From contig CAIWCL010000272.1 of the NCBI GenBank assembly GCA_903911205.1, forward strand, positions 1 to 39,483: a stretch of DNA of 39,483 nucleotides, given 5' to 3'. Of the stretch, positions 1-8,603 are shown piece by piece. How positions within the stretch are numbered: position 1 is the stretch's first letter; the number at the start of each line of letters is the position of its first letter. The notes below the pieces were generated by a model. That model had not been told where the DNA came from, ran no database searches, and saw nothing but the letters and a program-made list of their open reading frames with translations. This DNA is from an uncultured bacterium. GTDB taxonomy: Bacteria; Planctomycetota; Phycisphaerae; Phycisphaerales; SM1A02. Both the position numbers and the translations under genes were made by a program.

Positions 1-180
1 ACCACGAATCGGCCGCACAAGTGCAAGATCGATTCCGTTTGCCATCACGCTCGCGCTCGTCACAGTTCCGAGCGCTGCACATTCCTCGACCGCGCGACGC
101 ACAGCAGGATGCAGACCAAGATCGTCGACATTGACGATCACGCGAACTGGTTTCGGTTGATCTCGCGCGGAGAGTTTCAC
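1..180 (-). CDS. ChbG/HpnK (YdjC-like) carbohydrate deacetylase, 5-prime part only
   Basis: Only the first 60 codons are in the window; the rest lies beyond base 1. Read from GTG at 180, the protein contains VRVIVNVDDLGLHPAVRRAV followed by EECAALGTVTSASVMAN. This matches the start of the YdjC/ChbG/HpnK family, where a metal-binding Asp pair (here VDD) follows a beta strand and the text 'GxVTSxSxMxN' comes about 20 residues later. Family members remove acetyl groups from amino sugars such as diacetylchitobiose or act in hopanoid synthesis. The GTG overlaps the TGA of the transglutaminase-like gene (GTGA), so the two are probably translationally coupled. The substrate cannot be told from this fragment. 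Confidence 0.75.
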   Translation of the reverse strand, partial: MKLSARDQPKPVRVIVNVDDLGLHPAVRRAVEECAALGTVTSASVMANGIDLALVRPIRG

Positions 181-1793
181 CAGAAGACCTGCCCACCTGA
201 CTCGACGGTGAAAATACGCTCGAGTTTGCGGGAACTATCTTCGACAAGCCAATAGAGCCCATCGGGTGCGAGGAGCTCGAATGCGCGTGTCTCTTCACCT
301 CGTTCACGACGCCCACTCGACTTCCATCCACCATCTTTCCAAACAAAAAGCTCGTACGCCGCATCGGGTTTGACGAGCGTGCGCGCTTTGATGTGTCCCG
401 TGTCTGGATCTTGAATGTCAGGCTTCGTTGTCGACGCAACAAGTGATGCATCGGCTGAGGCGGTCGCGGCGAGTGAGTGCACCACTCCATCAAGATCGAG
501 AATGAACGGAACGCCTGCTGGAATGTCCTCGCCCTTGACGTGAAGCATCGGGAGATAGCAGATGTTCCTGCCCATAGCTTGGAAGGTGGCAGCCTTACCT
601 CCTGTCGCACTATTCGTCACATGTCCCCAATGAATCGGACGCCATGCTCCGCCATTGAAAACCGCGAGGTACGCAAATCGCTGCCCGTCGAGCAACTCTG
701 ACTTTGCGACGATTTCCACTGTGACATCGCTGGTTGGCTGATACTGCGCAGTGACGTCGATGTAGTGCGAGCCAGAAAGCCAACGTGGAACGACTTCGTG
801 ACTTTGCGTGATCGCGGCAAGGCTCTCTGCTTGATGTGCGAATGTCTTTCGATACACCTTTGCTGCACGCCCCGCAAGGCCGGCACGTCCCTCGCCCTGT
901 GCATCAAGCACCACTTCCCACGCGTGATTGTTGTCGCTCGCCGCCCACCATGGCGTGTAATCGCTTGCACACATGGTTGCAACGGAGCGCATACCGAAAG
1001 ACACCATGTTCGTAATGTCCTCACAACGACCACGCTTGTCCTCGATCATCTCGGTGTAGCTCTGATCAGTGGGATGCACGTAGTAAAGATCGCTAAATGC
1101 CACCCATGGATGAACAGTGCCACGGACGCGCTCACCAACAACGCGCACGTCTGTTTCCCCTGATGCACGAAGTTCTTTCACAAGTGTTTCAAGCTTCTTC
1201 GCGGCGGGTGCACGCCAGAGGTCGAGCGGCTCGTTGCTGCCGCGATATGGCAAAATGTGTTCGCGAAACGCCTCATAAGAAATCGATTTCGCCCAGGGAA
1301 GCGAACGCCATGCGTCGAAGGCTCCTTCAAGATGCGCGGTCAGAAATTCTGAACTGGCGTGCTCGAGGTCTGCTTGAAACGAGATCTTTCGGAAATCCGC
1401 ATCGGGGTGCAACTTGCCAATCTCATCGAGTCGGGCCTGCGCCTCACCTAGGGTTGCAAAGGTCAGCGCATCGAAGCCTAGTTCCTTCTTGTCTTTGTCA
1501 CAAAGTTCGATGCGCGCGAATCCATGGCCATCCATATTCGCGACGAGCCAGCGCGCAGCATCATTTTTTTGTGCATCACCGGAGTTTGAATACTGCTCAA
1601 GGAATCGGTTGATTTCAACGCGATTCTTCCCCGCGAGATCAAGTGCGTTCTTCACGCGTCTGTCGATATCGTCATTCTGATCGACCGACACCTCAAGAGC
1701 GGCGAGTGATGAACTCGCCATCGCGGTCGATGCGACAGTGGTACCAACAACGAGCACAGAAGCGTAGAACGCAGGAGTCACGAGCAATGCCAT
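177..1793 (-). CDS. exported transglutaminase-like (papain-fold) protein
   Basis: The 538-residue protein starts with a hydrophobic segment (about residues 3-27) ending in Ala-rich text that resembles a Sec signal peptide, so it probably acts outside the cytoplasm. A transglutaminase-like core is visible near the middle: RGRCEDITN gives the catalytic Cys at about 257, and DNNHAWEVVLD gives the His at about 290 with a nearby Asp. This Cys-His-Asp order is that of the transglutaminase superfamily, whose bacterial members are often peptidases or amidases rather than crosslinkers. The C-terminal third is beta-rich and has no recognised domain. The gene follows the PilZ gene by about 100 bases and overlaps the next deacetylase gene by four. 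Enzymatic activity is inferred only from motifs. Confidence 0.8.
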   Translation of the reverse strand: MALLVTPAFYASVLVVGTTVASTAMASSSLAALEVSVDQNDDIDRRVKNALDLAGKNRVEINRFLEQYSNSGDAQKNDAARWLVANMDGHGFARIELCDKDKKELGFDALTFATLGEAQARLDEIGKLHPDADFRKISFQADLEHASSEFLTAHLEGAFDAWRSLPWAKSISYEAFREHILPYRGSNEPLDLWRAPAAKKLETLVKELRASGETDVRVVGERVRGTVHPWVAFSDLYYVHPTDQSYTEMIEDKRGRCEDITNMVSFGMRSVATMCASDYTPWWAASDNNHAWEVVLDAQGEGRAGLAGRAAKVYRKTFAHQAESLAAITQSHEVVPRWLSGSHYIDVTAQYQPTSDVTVEIVAKSELLDGQRFAYLAVFNGGAWRPIHWGHVTNSATGGKAATFQAMGRNICYLPMLHVKGEDIPAGVPFILDLDGVVHSLAATASADASLVASTTKPDIQDPDTGHIKARTLVKPDAAYELFVWKDGGWKSSGRRERGEETRAFELLAPDGLYWLVEDSSRKLERIFTVESGGQVFW

Positions 1794-1846
1794 GCTGTGA
1801 TTGTCTCTGCCAGCGGCATTTGCCGCAACGGTTCATCAGTGGCTGT

Positions 1847-1902
1847 TGATCAAAGGACCCGATCAAAGAACTGCGGTCAAAGAACTGTGATCAAGGGCTC
1901 AG
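1847..1902. repeat. degenerate 14-15-bp tandem repeat, about four copies
   Basis: Units resembling GATCAAAGAACTGCG follow one another: GATCAAAGGACCC, GATCAAAGAACTGCG, GTCAAAGAACTGTG and ATCAAGGGCTCAG. They fill the short spacer between the PilZ stop and the transglutaminase-like start and run into the last PilZ codons. Function unknown; it could be a remnant of slippage. Confidence 0.6.
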
Positions 1903-2232
1903 GAATCGAACCCCAAAGTCGCAAGTCCCATCAGGCCGTACGACCGACCAAACAACAAGCACATCCAGATCGACCGCCGCCCGTTCGGGCAGCATGTGTA
2001 CCGCTCGACCAATGCGACCGACCGGAACGACCCGCTCCGTTCGGAGACGAAATCCGCCGAGACCGTAATCAAGAATCGTGTGGGTCTCCGCCAACTCTGC
2101 GGCATCTCGCCAAACGACGACCAGCCCTGCGGAGAGCGCAATGCGCGGCGACTCTCGGCGCTCGCTTGTTCCGGCGACACCCAGCGGCCCGTTCCTTTGA
2201 CCGTCGAAAAATGTCGTTTCTGACGTGCCCAT
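1891..2232 (-). CDS. small PilZ-domain protein
   Basis: The 113-residue protein has the two PilZ signatures in order: an RxxxR element at 26-30 (R-ESP-R) and a D-x-S-x-x-G-like element at 55-60, read here as DYGLGG, with Gly in place of the usual Ser. PilZ domains bind cyclic di-GMP through these motifs; the Ser-to-Gly change may weaken binding, but the two Arg residues are kept. The ending CDFGVRFLSP resembles the usual last strand of the fold. The first 24 residues are polar and probably a linker. It is the first gene of a minus-strand group leading into the transglutaminase-like and deacetylase genes, so it may sense c-di-GMP for that exported machinery (inference). Confidence 0.75.
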   Translation of the reverse strand: MGTSETTFFDGQRNGPLGVAGTSERRESPRIALSAGLVVVWRDAAELAETHTILDYGLGGFRLRTERVVPVGRIGRAVHMLPERAAVDLDVLVVWSVVRPDGTCDFGVRFLSP

Positions 2233-2255
2233 ACGCTTCGACCGTGCTCCTGATT

Positions 2256-2281
2256 CGTGCCTCAGACTCGTGCCTCAGACT
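2256..2281. repeat. perfect 13-bp tandem duplication
   Basis: CGTGCCTCAGACT occurs twice head to tail (2256-2268 and 2269-2281) just upstream of the PilZ gene, in the 328-base divergent spacer 2233-2560. The rest of that spacer shows no gene I can support. Confidence 0.8.
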
Positions 2282-2359
2282 CATGCTCTTCACGCATGCA
2301 CCGCAAGCAGGTCCGTCTGGGAACTTCGCGGGGGCAACTTCGTGAGGGGAACTCCGCAG

Positions 2360-2382
2360 TCAGGGATTCTGTGAACCCCTGA
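2360..2382. promoter_or_regulatory. imperfect 10-bp inverted repeat in divergent spacer
   Basis: TCAGGGATTC and GAACCCCTGA are inverted copies with one mismatch, separated by TGT. There is no T-run after it, so an operator or hairpin is more likely than a terminator. It lies between the PilZ gene and the plus-strand hypothetical gene. Confidence 0.4.
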
Positions 2383-2560
2383 TTGCATGACCGGGGACGA
2401 CCGGCATTGCAATTACAGGGCTGATTCGCAAAACCCCAAGCTCAGAGTGCCAAATTTTCAGATTCATCCCCATTCGGACAAATGGAGCCTGACTCGAACG
2501 GTTCTCTCTCCCGGGGTTTCCGTCGAGTCACGCCTGATTTTTGCCGATAACGGATGCTGC

Positions 2561-4093
2561 ATGGACGCACGCACCGAGCCAAACCCACCTCAAGCGCCCA
2601 CCACCGCGTCTCCTCCGACGGGCGGGGCGGTCGACGTCGAGGCCATCTTGCGAGAGGTTGAAGCGCTCGCCTACGCTGCGATGGATCCAGTGTTGAGTTC
2701 ACCAAAGTCGGAACCACAGAATCAGACGGATCACACACCTGCGCAGTCACGCGGTGAAGTTCACGCGGGTTCCACCTCTGATGTGTCGTTCGATGCCGGA
2801 ACACTCGATCTTGGCAAACTCGAGCGTGAACTCGAAGCGCTTCTGAACGTCTCCAACGGCGCTCGCAATGAAGGGGCTCCCGTGCCCGTCATCACTCCGG
2901 ACGCTGCCGCGTCCGATGGCGTGAAACCTTCAGGTTCGGCGATCCCAAACACCAGAGTTCCATCCACACCATCCGTCGCGACGGCATCGATCAACACAGA
3001 TCCCATCGATCCGATGCTGCGAGAAATCTCAGAAATCCTCGACGACACCAATGAATCAATCTTGCGCACCGCAGACGGGTCGGTGGATGGCGCACTGAAC
3101 ACTGTCTTTGACGCTCGCGCGCTCGCGGGTCAAGAGGAAGATGTCAGTCGTGCGCTCATTGAAGCGTTCGGTACGAGCCGGCGCCCGCTTGGCCTCAGTA
3201 ACATCGATGGACATCTCGCGGCTGTGACAAATCCTGTTCCGCGGTTCGAGGGAATCTCGCGCGCTCTGCCACCAGACATGGCGGGTTTACCGCCAACGTC
3301 ATCGACTGTTCCTCCTGCTGAAACACCGACGTCTACACGTCGTTTCGAGGAGATTGCAGCGCAATCGATTGGTCGTGAATCGCTTCCCGATTACGCAGGA
3401 GAGACGCCCTTTGAACCTGCGTTTCCAGCCGTGCCAATCAGCGATGTGGCGCCTCTCGACACGTCGGAAAAGCCCACAGCGTCCACATCGACGCTGCAAA
3501 ACGCGGCACAAGCTGTTGTGGCGACAACCGTCGTTCCGTGTGCTGTCGAAGCACGCGCGACGGTCGACGCGGCCACAAGATCGGGCGAACAGTCTCCCAT
3601 GCAAATCGCTGTTGGAAGTTCAAAAACTGATCCAACAACTTCCAAAGTGACCAGTGTGCCGTCGCGCATGCGGTTCGCTTCGGCATTCGCGACTCGAGTC
3701 GCAACTCAAACCGCTGTGGGTATGAGATTTGTCGCAAAAATGCCATTCCAAGTTTGTGCGCTTCCAATGCGCTGTGTTCCCGATGCATTCCGTGGGTACA
3801 TCACAATCGCTGCACTCTCGATGCTGATTTGGGTTCCGGTCTCTTGGTGGATGGCCCAGCAATCCATGCATGCCCAAGGTGTCGGCCGTATTGAATTTCC
3901 TGTGGCTGATGAACATGCACAGGACCACGAGCACGCTCCGTCATCTGAAACGAACCACAGTGCAAGTGAGCGCGAAGGTGCGAGCGAGCATGGGACGACC
4001 GCGGCTCCAACGCTGAATACTGCGTCGAGCGTGACTTCGGGTGTCACTGCATCACACGACAATCCTGAAGCGCATTCGACAACACATCCCTGA
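2561..4093 (+). CDS. unrecognised disordered protein with one C-terminal membrane segment
   Basis: I do not recognise this protein. From ATG at 2561 it has 510 residues. The reading frame is open further upstream to 2387, but that stretch is unlike the rest, and the ATG precedes the Pro/Thr/Ala-rich text that continues through the gene; no clear Shine-Dalgarno is seen. Most of it is low-complexity and probably disordered, rich in Ala, Ser, Thr and Pro. Short acidic helices recur: EAILREVEALAYAA, LERELEALLN and MLREISEILDDTNESIL. One hydrophobic stretch near the C-terminus (YITIAALSMLIWVPVSWWMA) should span the membrane, leaving about 70 residues rich in His, Glu and Ser on the far side. It converges on lipA with a 74-base gap. 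Confidence 0.65.
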   Translation: MDARTEPNPPQAPTTASPPTGGAVDVEAILREVEALAYAAMDPVLSSPKSEPQNQTDHTPAQSRGEVHAGSTSDVSFDAGTLDLGKLERELEALLNVSNGARNEGAPVPVITPDAAASDGVKPSGSAIPNTRVPSTPSVATASINTDPIDPMLREISEILDDTNESILRTADGSVDGALNTVFDARALAGQEEDVSRALIEAFGTSRRPLGLSNIDGHLAAVTNPVPRFEGISRALPPDMAGLPPTSSTVPPAETPTSTRRFEEIAAQSIGRESLPDYAGETPFEPAFPAVPISDVAPLDTSEKPTASTSTLQNAAQAVVATTVVPCAVEARATVDAATRSGEQSPMQIAVGSSKTDPTTSKVTSVPSRMRFASAFATRVATQTAVGMRFVAKMPFQVCALPMRCVPDAFRGYITIAALSMLIWVPVSWWMAQQSMHAQGVGRIEFPVADEHAQDHEHAPSSETNHSASEREGASEHGTTAAPTLNTASSVTSGVTASHDNPEAHSTTHP

Positions 4094-4148
4094 GTTCAAC
4101 GGCACTGGGCTTCGCCACGCAACGCGAGTTGAACCACACAACGCGAGT
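4094..4148. repeat. inverted and direct repeats in the convergent spacer
   Basis: GTTCAAC (4094-4100) and GTTGAAC (4128-4134) are perfect inverted arms, and CAACGCGAGT occurs at 4120-4129 and again at 4139-4148. The spacer separates two converging genes, so a transcription end is possible, but there is no T-run. Confidence 0.4.
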
Positions 4149-4167
4149 AAAGCGACGCAATGTGGAA

Positions 4168-5286
4168 TCAGTGACGCGACGAACGACCTTTTTCGATCAG
4201 CGCTCGCATCGATTCGTGTGTTTCTTTCGCGGCCCCCGAGAGCATCGCGGCCTGCTCTTCGGCGTGGTAGCTCGATCGAACCAATGGTCCAGATTCACAC
4301 ACCTTGTAGCCGCGCATGAGCGCTTCATGGCGATACATCGCGAATTGATCTGGATGGACCCATCGATCAATGGGTAGGTGGTTGCGTGTTGGTTGGAGAT
4401 ACTGACCAATCGTGATGATGTCGGCGTCACTTGCGCTTCGCACATCATCAAGCAACTCAAGAACTTCTTGGTCCTGCTCGCCAATTCCCACCATGATCCC
4501 GGTCTTTGTCACAAGACCGCTCTTCTTGAACTGCGCGAGAACTGCCAGGGAGCGCTCGTATTTCGCCTGTGGACGCACCGCGGGGTGCATTCTCTTTACG
4601 GTCTCCATGTTGTGAGAAATGATCTCTGGCCGGGCATCGCACACGGTCTGAATTGCTTTCTCATCACCCTGGAAATCGCCGACCAAAATCTCAACCGACA
4701 TGTTTGGACAGGCTTCATGAACGCGATGAATGGTCTCTGCCCAAATTGCAGCGCCCCCGTCCGCAAGTTCATCACGATTCACACTCGTGATCACGACGTG
4801 CTTCAAGCCCATCAACGCGAGTGACGCTGCGACGCGCCGTGGCTCATCAAGGTCGTACACCGGCGGCTTGCCAGTTTTCACGTTGCAGAATCCGCAGGCG
4901 CGCGTGCACGTGTCGCCGAGAATCATGATGGTGGCGGTGCCGCGGCCCCAACACTCACCCATGTTCGGGCAGGAAGCCTCCTGGCACACCGTGTGTAGGC
5001 GGTGTTCGTCGATGATCTTCTTCAGCCGTTCGTAACCTTCGCCGCCGGGCACGCGCGCGCGCAACCACTCGGGCTTGCGCTGCACACGTAAGTGATGCGC
5101 TTCAGCCTCCCGGTTGTTCACGACGAGTCCGGCCAGATCGAGTTTGGACGTGCCAGTCGCGCGCTGGGTATCTCCACCAAGCGGACGTGGATGCCGGGCC
5201 AGGGTGCGAGCAAGTGCTTCCGCAGTCGGGCCGCTCGTGACCCCGGAAGGTGTAGAGCCAGAAGACGATGAACCAGCGTCAGACAT
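4168..5286 (-). CDS. lipA: lipoyl synthase (radical SAM)
   Basis: LipA inserts two sulfurs into protein-bound octanoyl groups to make lipoate on 2-oxoacid dehydrogenases and the glycine cleavage H protein. From ATG at 5286 the protein has 372 residues. It shows both iron-sulfur motifs: C-x4-C-x5-C at 101-112 (CQEASCPNMGEC) for the auxiliary cluster and CTRACGFC at 127-134 for the radical SAM cluster. The C-terminal RSSYHAEEQ carries the Arg-Ser-Ser element that ligates the auxiliary cluster. The first 80 residues (Ser/Gly/Thr-rich, then ARTLARHPRP) make it longer than the usual 300-320. The frame is open further upstream, but that part is antisense to the M16 peptidase and is not credible. 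No lipB is next to it. Confidence 0.97.
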   Translation of the reverse strand: MSDAGSSSSGSTPSGVTSGPTAEALARTLARHPRPLGGDTQRATGTSKLDLAGLVVNNREAEAHHLRVQRKPEWLRARVPGGEGYERLKKIIDEHRLHTVCQEASCPNMGECWGRGTATIMILGDTCTRACGFCNVKTGKPPVYDLDEPRRVAASLALMGLKHVVITSVNRDELADGGAAIWAETIHRVHEACPNMSVEILVGDFQGDEKAIQTVCDARPEIISHNMETVKRMHPAVRPQAKYERSLAVLAQFKKSGLVTKTGIMVGIGEQDQEVLELLDDVRSASDADIITIGQYLQPTRNHLPIDRWVHPDQFAMYRHEALMRGYKVCESGPLVRSSYHAEEQAAMLSGAAKETHESMRALIEKGRSSRH

Positions 5287-5491
5287 GGAACGGCCAGTGT
5301 AGGAGATCATCCATACGCGGCGAGTCGGTGGAGTGTGTGATGGTGTCGTTCGCCCAAATGCCCCGGCCTCTGGCCGCGTGAAGTGGTCCTTGAGCGTGGT
5401 TTTCAGACCTGAAACACGTCGTTTCACCACACACCTGCGCCAATTCCGCGTACGCGGCACCGTAGACTGCGACCGACACCATCGGACTTCT

Positions 5492-6796
5492 ATGACCACG
5501 ACTGCCTCCAACATGCACCGAACCGCCCGCCTTTCGAATGGCTTGGAGATCCAAGCTGAGATTGATCCCTTGGCACACACTGCCGCGGTTGGTTTCTTTG
5601 TGCGCACAGGTTCCCGCGACGAGCCTTCTGAACTGATGGGAGTTTCGCACTTCCTTGAACACATGATGTTTAAAGGCAGTGAGCATCGTGGTCCCGAAGA
5701 AGTGAATCGCGACTTCGATGATCTCGGCGCGAATCACAATGCGTTTACGACCAACGAACTCACCGCATACCACGCGCATGTGCTTCCCGAACGCGCATGT
5801 GCTGTGTTGGAGATCCTCGCCGACATTCTGCGCCCCGCACTTCGTCCAAAGGACTTCGATGAGGAAAAGGGCGTCATTCTCGAGGAAATCGCGATGTACG
5901 CCGATCAACCATTTTGGGTTGGTTACGAGGCGATGATGGAGCATTTGTACGCGGATCACCCACTCGCGCATCGCGTGCTCGGAACAACGGCGACTGTCAC
6001 CGCACTCACGCGTGATCAGATGGCCGACTACTTTGAACGTCGCTATTCCGCAGACAACACCGTGCTTGTTGCCGCGGGAAAGATTGATTTTGATCAGCTC
6101 GTTCGCGACGCAGAGAAACTCTGTGGACACTGGCGTCCCGCTTCTCCAACACGCGCGCATCCCACGTGGAAGCCTCAATCATCGGAAGCCGTCATTCGTC
6201 TGAAGAATACGGCGCGTGCGTACATCTTGCTCTCCATGCCTGCACCGTCGATCCAAGATGAACGTCGGTATGCCGCCGGAATTCTCATGCATATTCTCGG
6301 TGGCGGCGACGGTTCGCGGCTCCATTGGGCGCTTGTTGAAACCGGACTCGCCGAAGAGGCAAGCGCGAGTTACGACGGCCATGATGGCACTGGCGATTCC
6401 ACGCTCTTCGCGGTCTGTGATACAGACAAGGTCGATGAGATTGAGGGAATCCTTCGTCGTGAGTTGAGCGCTGTGGTTGCGAGTCTCACGGATGATGATC
6501 TTCTCCGTGCACGAAGCCGTATCGCCACCGGCGCAGCGGCCGCAAGTGAGCGACCAAACGGGCGCATGTTCCGACTGGGAACACTCTGGGGATACGGTGC
6601 GACCTACATTCCACTCGACGAAGAGGTGGAGCGTATTTCACATGTCACACTCGCGGACCTTCGCGAGGTTGCAGATGCGTTCCCGTTGCAACCAACAGTC
6701 CGGGTCGTGGTCGTACCTCAAGAGAGTTCGACGTCTGAAAGTTCCGCCGACGATGCAGATCTTGCTGACGTCGACGCGACTGAAACTCTGAACTAA
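5492..6796 (+). CDS. M16 family zinc metallopeptidase (processing-peptidase-like)
   Basis: The protein has 434 residues from ATG at 5492; a second ATG at 5513 is an alternative, and the open frame upstream to 5333 is unlike the family. It carries the inverted zinc motif HxxEH as H53-F-L-E-H57 in GVSHFLEHMMFKGS, followed by NAFTTNELTAYHAHV and EEKGVILEEI, where the third zinc ligand is expected. This matches the insulinase/mitochondrial processing peptidase family, with an N-terminal catalytic and a C-terminal inactive domain. There is no signal peptide, so it is probably cytoplasmic; substrates are unknown. It diverges from lipA over 205 bases and converges with the HDOD gene, whose stop lies three bases beyond its own. 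Confidence 0.93.
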   Translation: MTTTASNMHRTARLSNGLEIQAEIDPLAHTAAVGFFVRTGSRDEPSELMGVSHFLEHMMFKGSEHRGPEEVNRDFDDLGANHNAFTTNELTAYHAHVLPERACAVLEILADILRPALRPKDFDEEKGVILEEIAMYADQPFWVGYEAMMEHLYADHPLAHRVLGTTATVTALTRDQMADYFERRYSADNTVLVAAGKIDFDQLVRDAEKLCGHWRPASPTRAHPTWKPQSSEAVIRLKNTARAYILLSMPAPSIQDERRYAAGILMHILGGGDGSRLHWALVETGLAEEASASYDGHDGTGDSTLFAVCDTDKVDEIEGILRRELSAVVASLTDDDLLRARSRIATGAAAASERPNGRMFRLGTLWGYGATYIPLDEEVERISHVTLADLREVADAFPLQPTVRVVVVPQESSTSESSADDADLADVDATETLN

Positions 6797-6799
6797 CAC

Positions 6800-8374
6800 T
6801 TAGGCTTCACTTGCCGCGTGCTCGCGACGAAAGAGCACAACACGATTATGGGCGCGGCGACCGCTTGTCAGTGCAAACATCGAAGCACTCACAAGTTGAT
6901 CTGGTGTTTGAATGCAGTTTTCTTGGCGCAGCCCAGGATCTGATTCGTAGATCGCGGCGCCAATAGAAATGGTCGCAGGGAACGCACGTCCGGCCGCGGT
7001 ATCGCACGGGACTTCCGCATCTGCGAATCGTCGTCGCACAAGTTCTGCGATTCGGCAGATCTCTTCCGTATCGGTTTGTGGCAAAAGCACTGCGATTTCC
7101 GCTCCCACGAATCGGAACGCAGACACATCACCACCACCAATCGCGAGTACCGCATCAAGCGCGCGATCAAGCGCCGCCTCGAGTCCATGTGCGCCGTACG
7201 CATCTTGCACACTTCGGGCGCGATCAACTCCCACGAGCATCATTCCGATACCGCTTCGTGCTTCACTTCGGTGTGGCGATCCTGGACCGTATGCACTCGC
7301 TGTCTGCGCGACAGTCCGATGAAATGCTGATTCAAGTGCAGAACCGAAGGCGCGTGCATCTGGAATAGACGCAAATCCGCGCGGCATCGGAACCGGCACA
7401 TCGACCTCGTCGGCTTCGATCGATGGTTCATGGAGCCCCTGTCCACGGCGAATGTCCTCTGCAGCCCGAAGAATCGCATCGATGTCTGCAGATGCTCCTG
7501 TATCGAGTCCGAACGCGACAGAGAGTTCGTCTGCCTGATCAGAGATTCGTTGGAGAAGAAGCGTCATTGGTCCAGGACGAATCTCGAACCAGTCTTGCCC
7601 TTCGCGGCGGAAACGGGTGAGTTCTGCGTGCGGTTTCGACACCGAAAGGACTGCCGCCGCCGACGCTGCAAGCTCGACGGTGCGCGCGAGGGCGACCGCA
7701 TTCGGTGCGGCTTCGTGTGAGCGATGCTGACATCGAACCGATTCGACGACCTCATCTGGGAAGCGCCACCGCATCAACATCTCAGCACCCACAAGCGTGT
7801 GATCAATGTCGAGTGATCGCTGTTCAAGCGCTGCAAGACGACGATGATCGCCCTTGGTGAGATCTATGACTTGGAGATAACGGTCACCAAATGCGCGCCA
7901 AAGTGCGACCATGCCAATGTCCTGAACAAGCGAAGCAACAAACGCTTCATCAGGATCACAGCGCCGTGTCAGCATCGCAATCTCGCGAGCACTTGCTGCG
8001 GAGTAGATGGATCGACGCCAGTAATCGGTGAAATCAAAACTGACTTCGTCTTCGCCACCACCATCGACGCTTCGCGCAAGACTAAATCCAAGTACGAGCG
8101 CCTTGACGGTTTGAAGACCAAGAAAGGCAAGCGCTTGTTGGATGGATCCGCAACGACGCGTCAGCGCGTAGTAACTCGAGTTCACTGTGCGCAGAACTTT
8201 CGTCGCGATTGCTGGGTCATTCTCGATGACCGCTGCAATCTCGCGCAATGAGACATCTGGCTTCGCAGTGAGTTCAAGGACGCGCATCGCAACCACGGGA
8301 AGCGTTGGTAGCTTCGGACAAGCGAGCACGCGCTCGAGTGCTGGTTGAAGCGAGTTCTGGTTCGCGTGGGACAT
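6800..8374 (-). CDS. HDOD-domain protein with degenerate GGDEF domain
   Basis: From ATG at 8374 the protein has 524 residues; an in-frame ATG at 8494 would add 40 residues that look unlike the domain. The N-terminal 210 residues form an HDOD domain: PKLPTLPVVAMRVLEL, then VIENDPAIATKVLRTVNSSY and ALAFLGLQTVKALVLG are typical. HDOD proteins are metal-free relatives of HD phosphohydrolases used in signalling. The C-terminal part aligns in order with a GGDEF domain, but the signature reads FRFVGAEIAVLLPQ instead of RYGGDEFAVLLP, and the metal strand reads MMLVGVDRARSVQDAYG. It should therefore be unable to make c-di-GMP and may bind nucleotides or proteins. It sits downstream of recO and the active-looking cyclase, but with a 229-base gap. 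Confidence 0.88.
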   Translation of the reverse strand: MSHANQNSLQPALERVLACPKLPTLPVVAMRVLELTAKPDVSLREIAAVIENDPAIATKVLRTVNSSYYALTRRCGSIQQALAFLGLQTVKALVLGFSLARSVDGGGEDEVSFDFTDYWRRSIYSAASAREIAMLTRRCDPDEAFVASLVQDIGMVALWRAFGDRYLQVIDLTKGDHRRLAALEQRSLDIDHTLVGAEMLMRWRFPDEVVESVRCQHRSHEAAPNAVALARTVELAASAAAVLSVSKPHAELTRFRREGQDWFEIRPGPMTLLLQRISDQADELSVAFGLDTGASADIDAILRAAEDIRRGQGLHEPSIEADEVDVPVPMPRGFASIPDARAFGSALESAFHRTVAQTASAYGPGSPHRSEARSGIGMMLVGVDRARSVQDAYGAHGLEAALDRALDAVLAIGGGDVSAFRFVGAEIAVLLPQTDTEEICRIAELVRRRFADAEVPCDTAAGRAFPATISIGAAIYESDPGLRQENCIQTPDQLVSASMFALTSGRRAHNRVVLFRREHAASEA

Positions 8375-8414
8375 CGCGTGAGCTTTCGCACTCAAGAAGT
8401 TGCACGGGTTCGCG

Positions 8415-8435
8415 AGAGACTCAACAAAAGTCTCT
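8415..8435. promoter_or_regulatory. perfect 7-bp inverted repeat upstream of the HDOD gene
   Basis: AGAGACT and AGTCTCT flank a 7-base spacer, about 40 bases upstream of the chosen HDOD start. It may be an operator or leader hairpin, or lie in coding sequence if the longer HDOD start is used. The rest of 8375-8603 shows nothing I can support. Confidence 0.3.
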
Positions 8436-8603
8436 GGACGCCCTCGTGCGAACGTCCATGCGGACAGTTTCAATGCCGCCGCTTCCCCTGACATCGGCTC
8501 GCGACTTCACAAGGTTGACTTGACCTGTGCAAGAGACGGGTTTTCTCGGTGAGATCCAAGCTTGTTGAAACCTGCTCCCCACACGCCAAAGAACATGCGC
8601 CCA

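Noticed and set aside
1895-1915. A tRNA T-arm (GGGTTCGATTCC on the minus strand)
   Set aside because: It is the coding end of the PilZ gene (FGVRFLSP), and no acceptor, D or anticodon arms can be drawn around it.
5287-5664. A 126-residue N-terminal extension of LipA
   Set aside because: It is antisense to the M16 peptidase start, including the zinc-motif region, and lacks any LipA-like text; ATG 5286 fits better.
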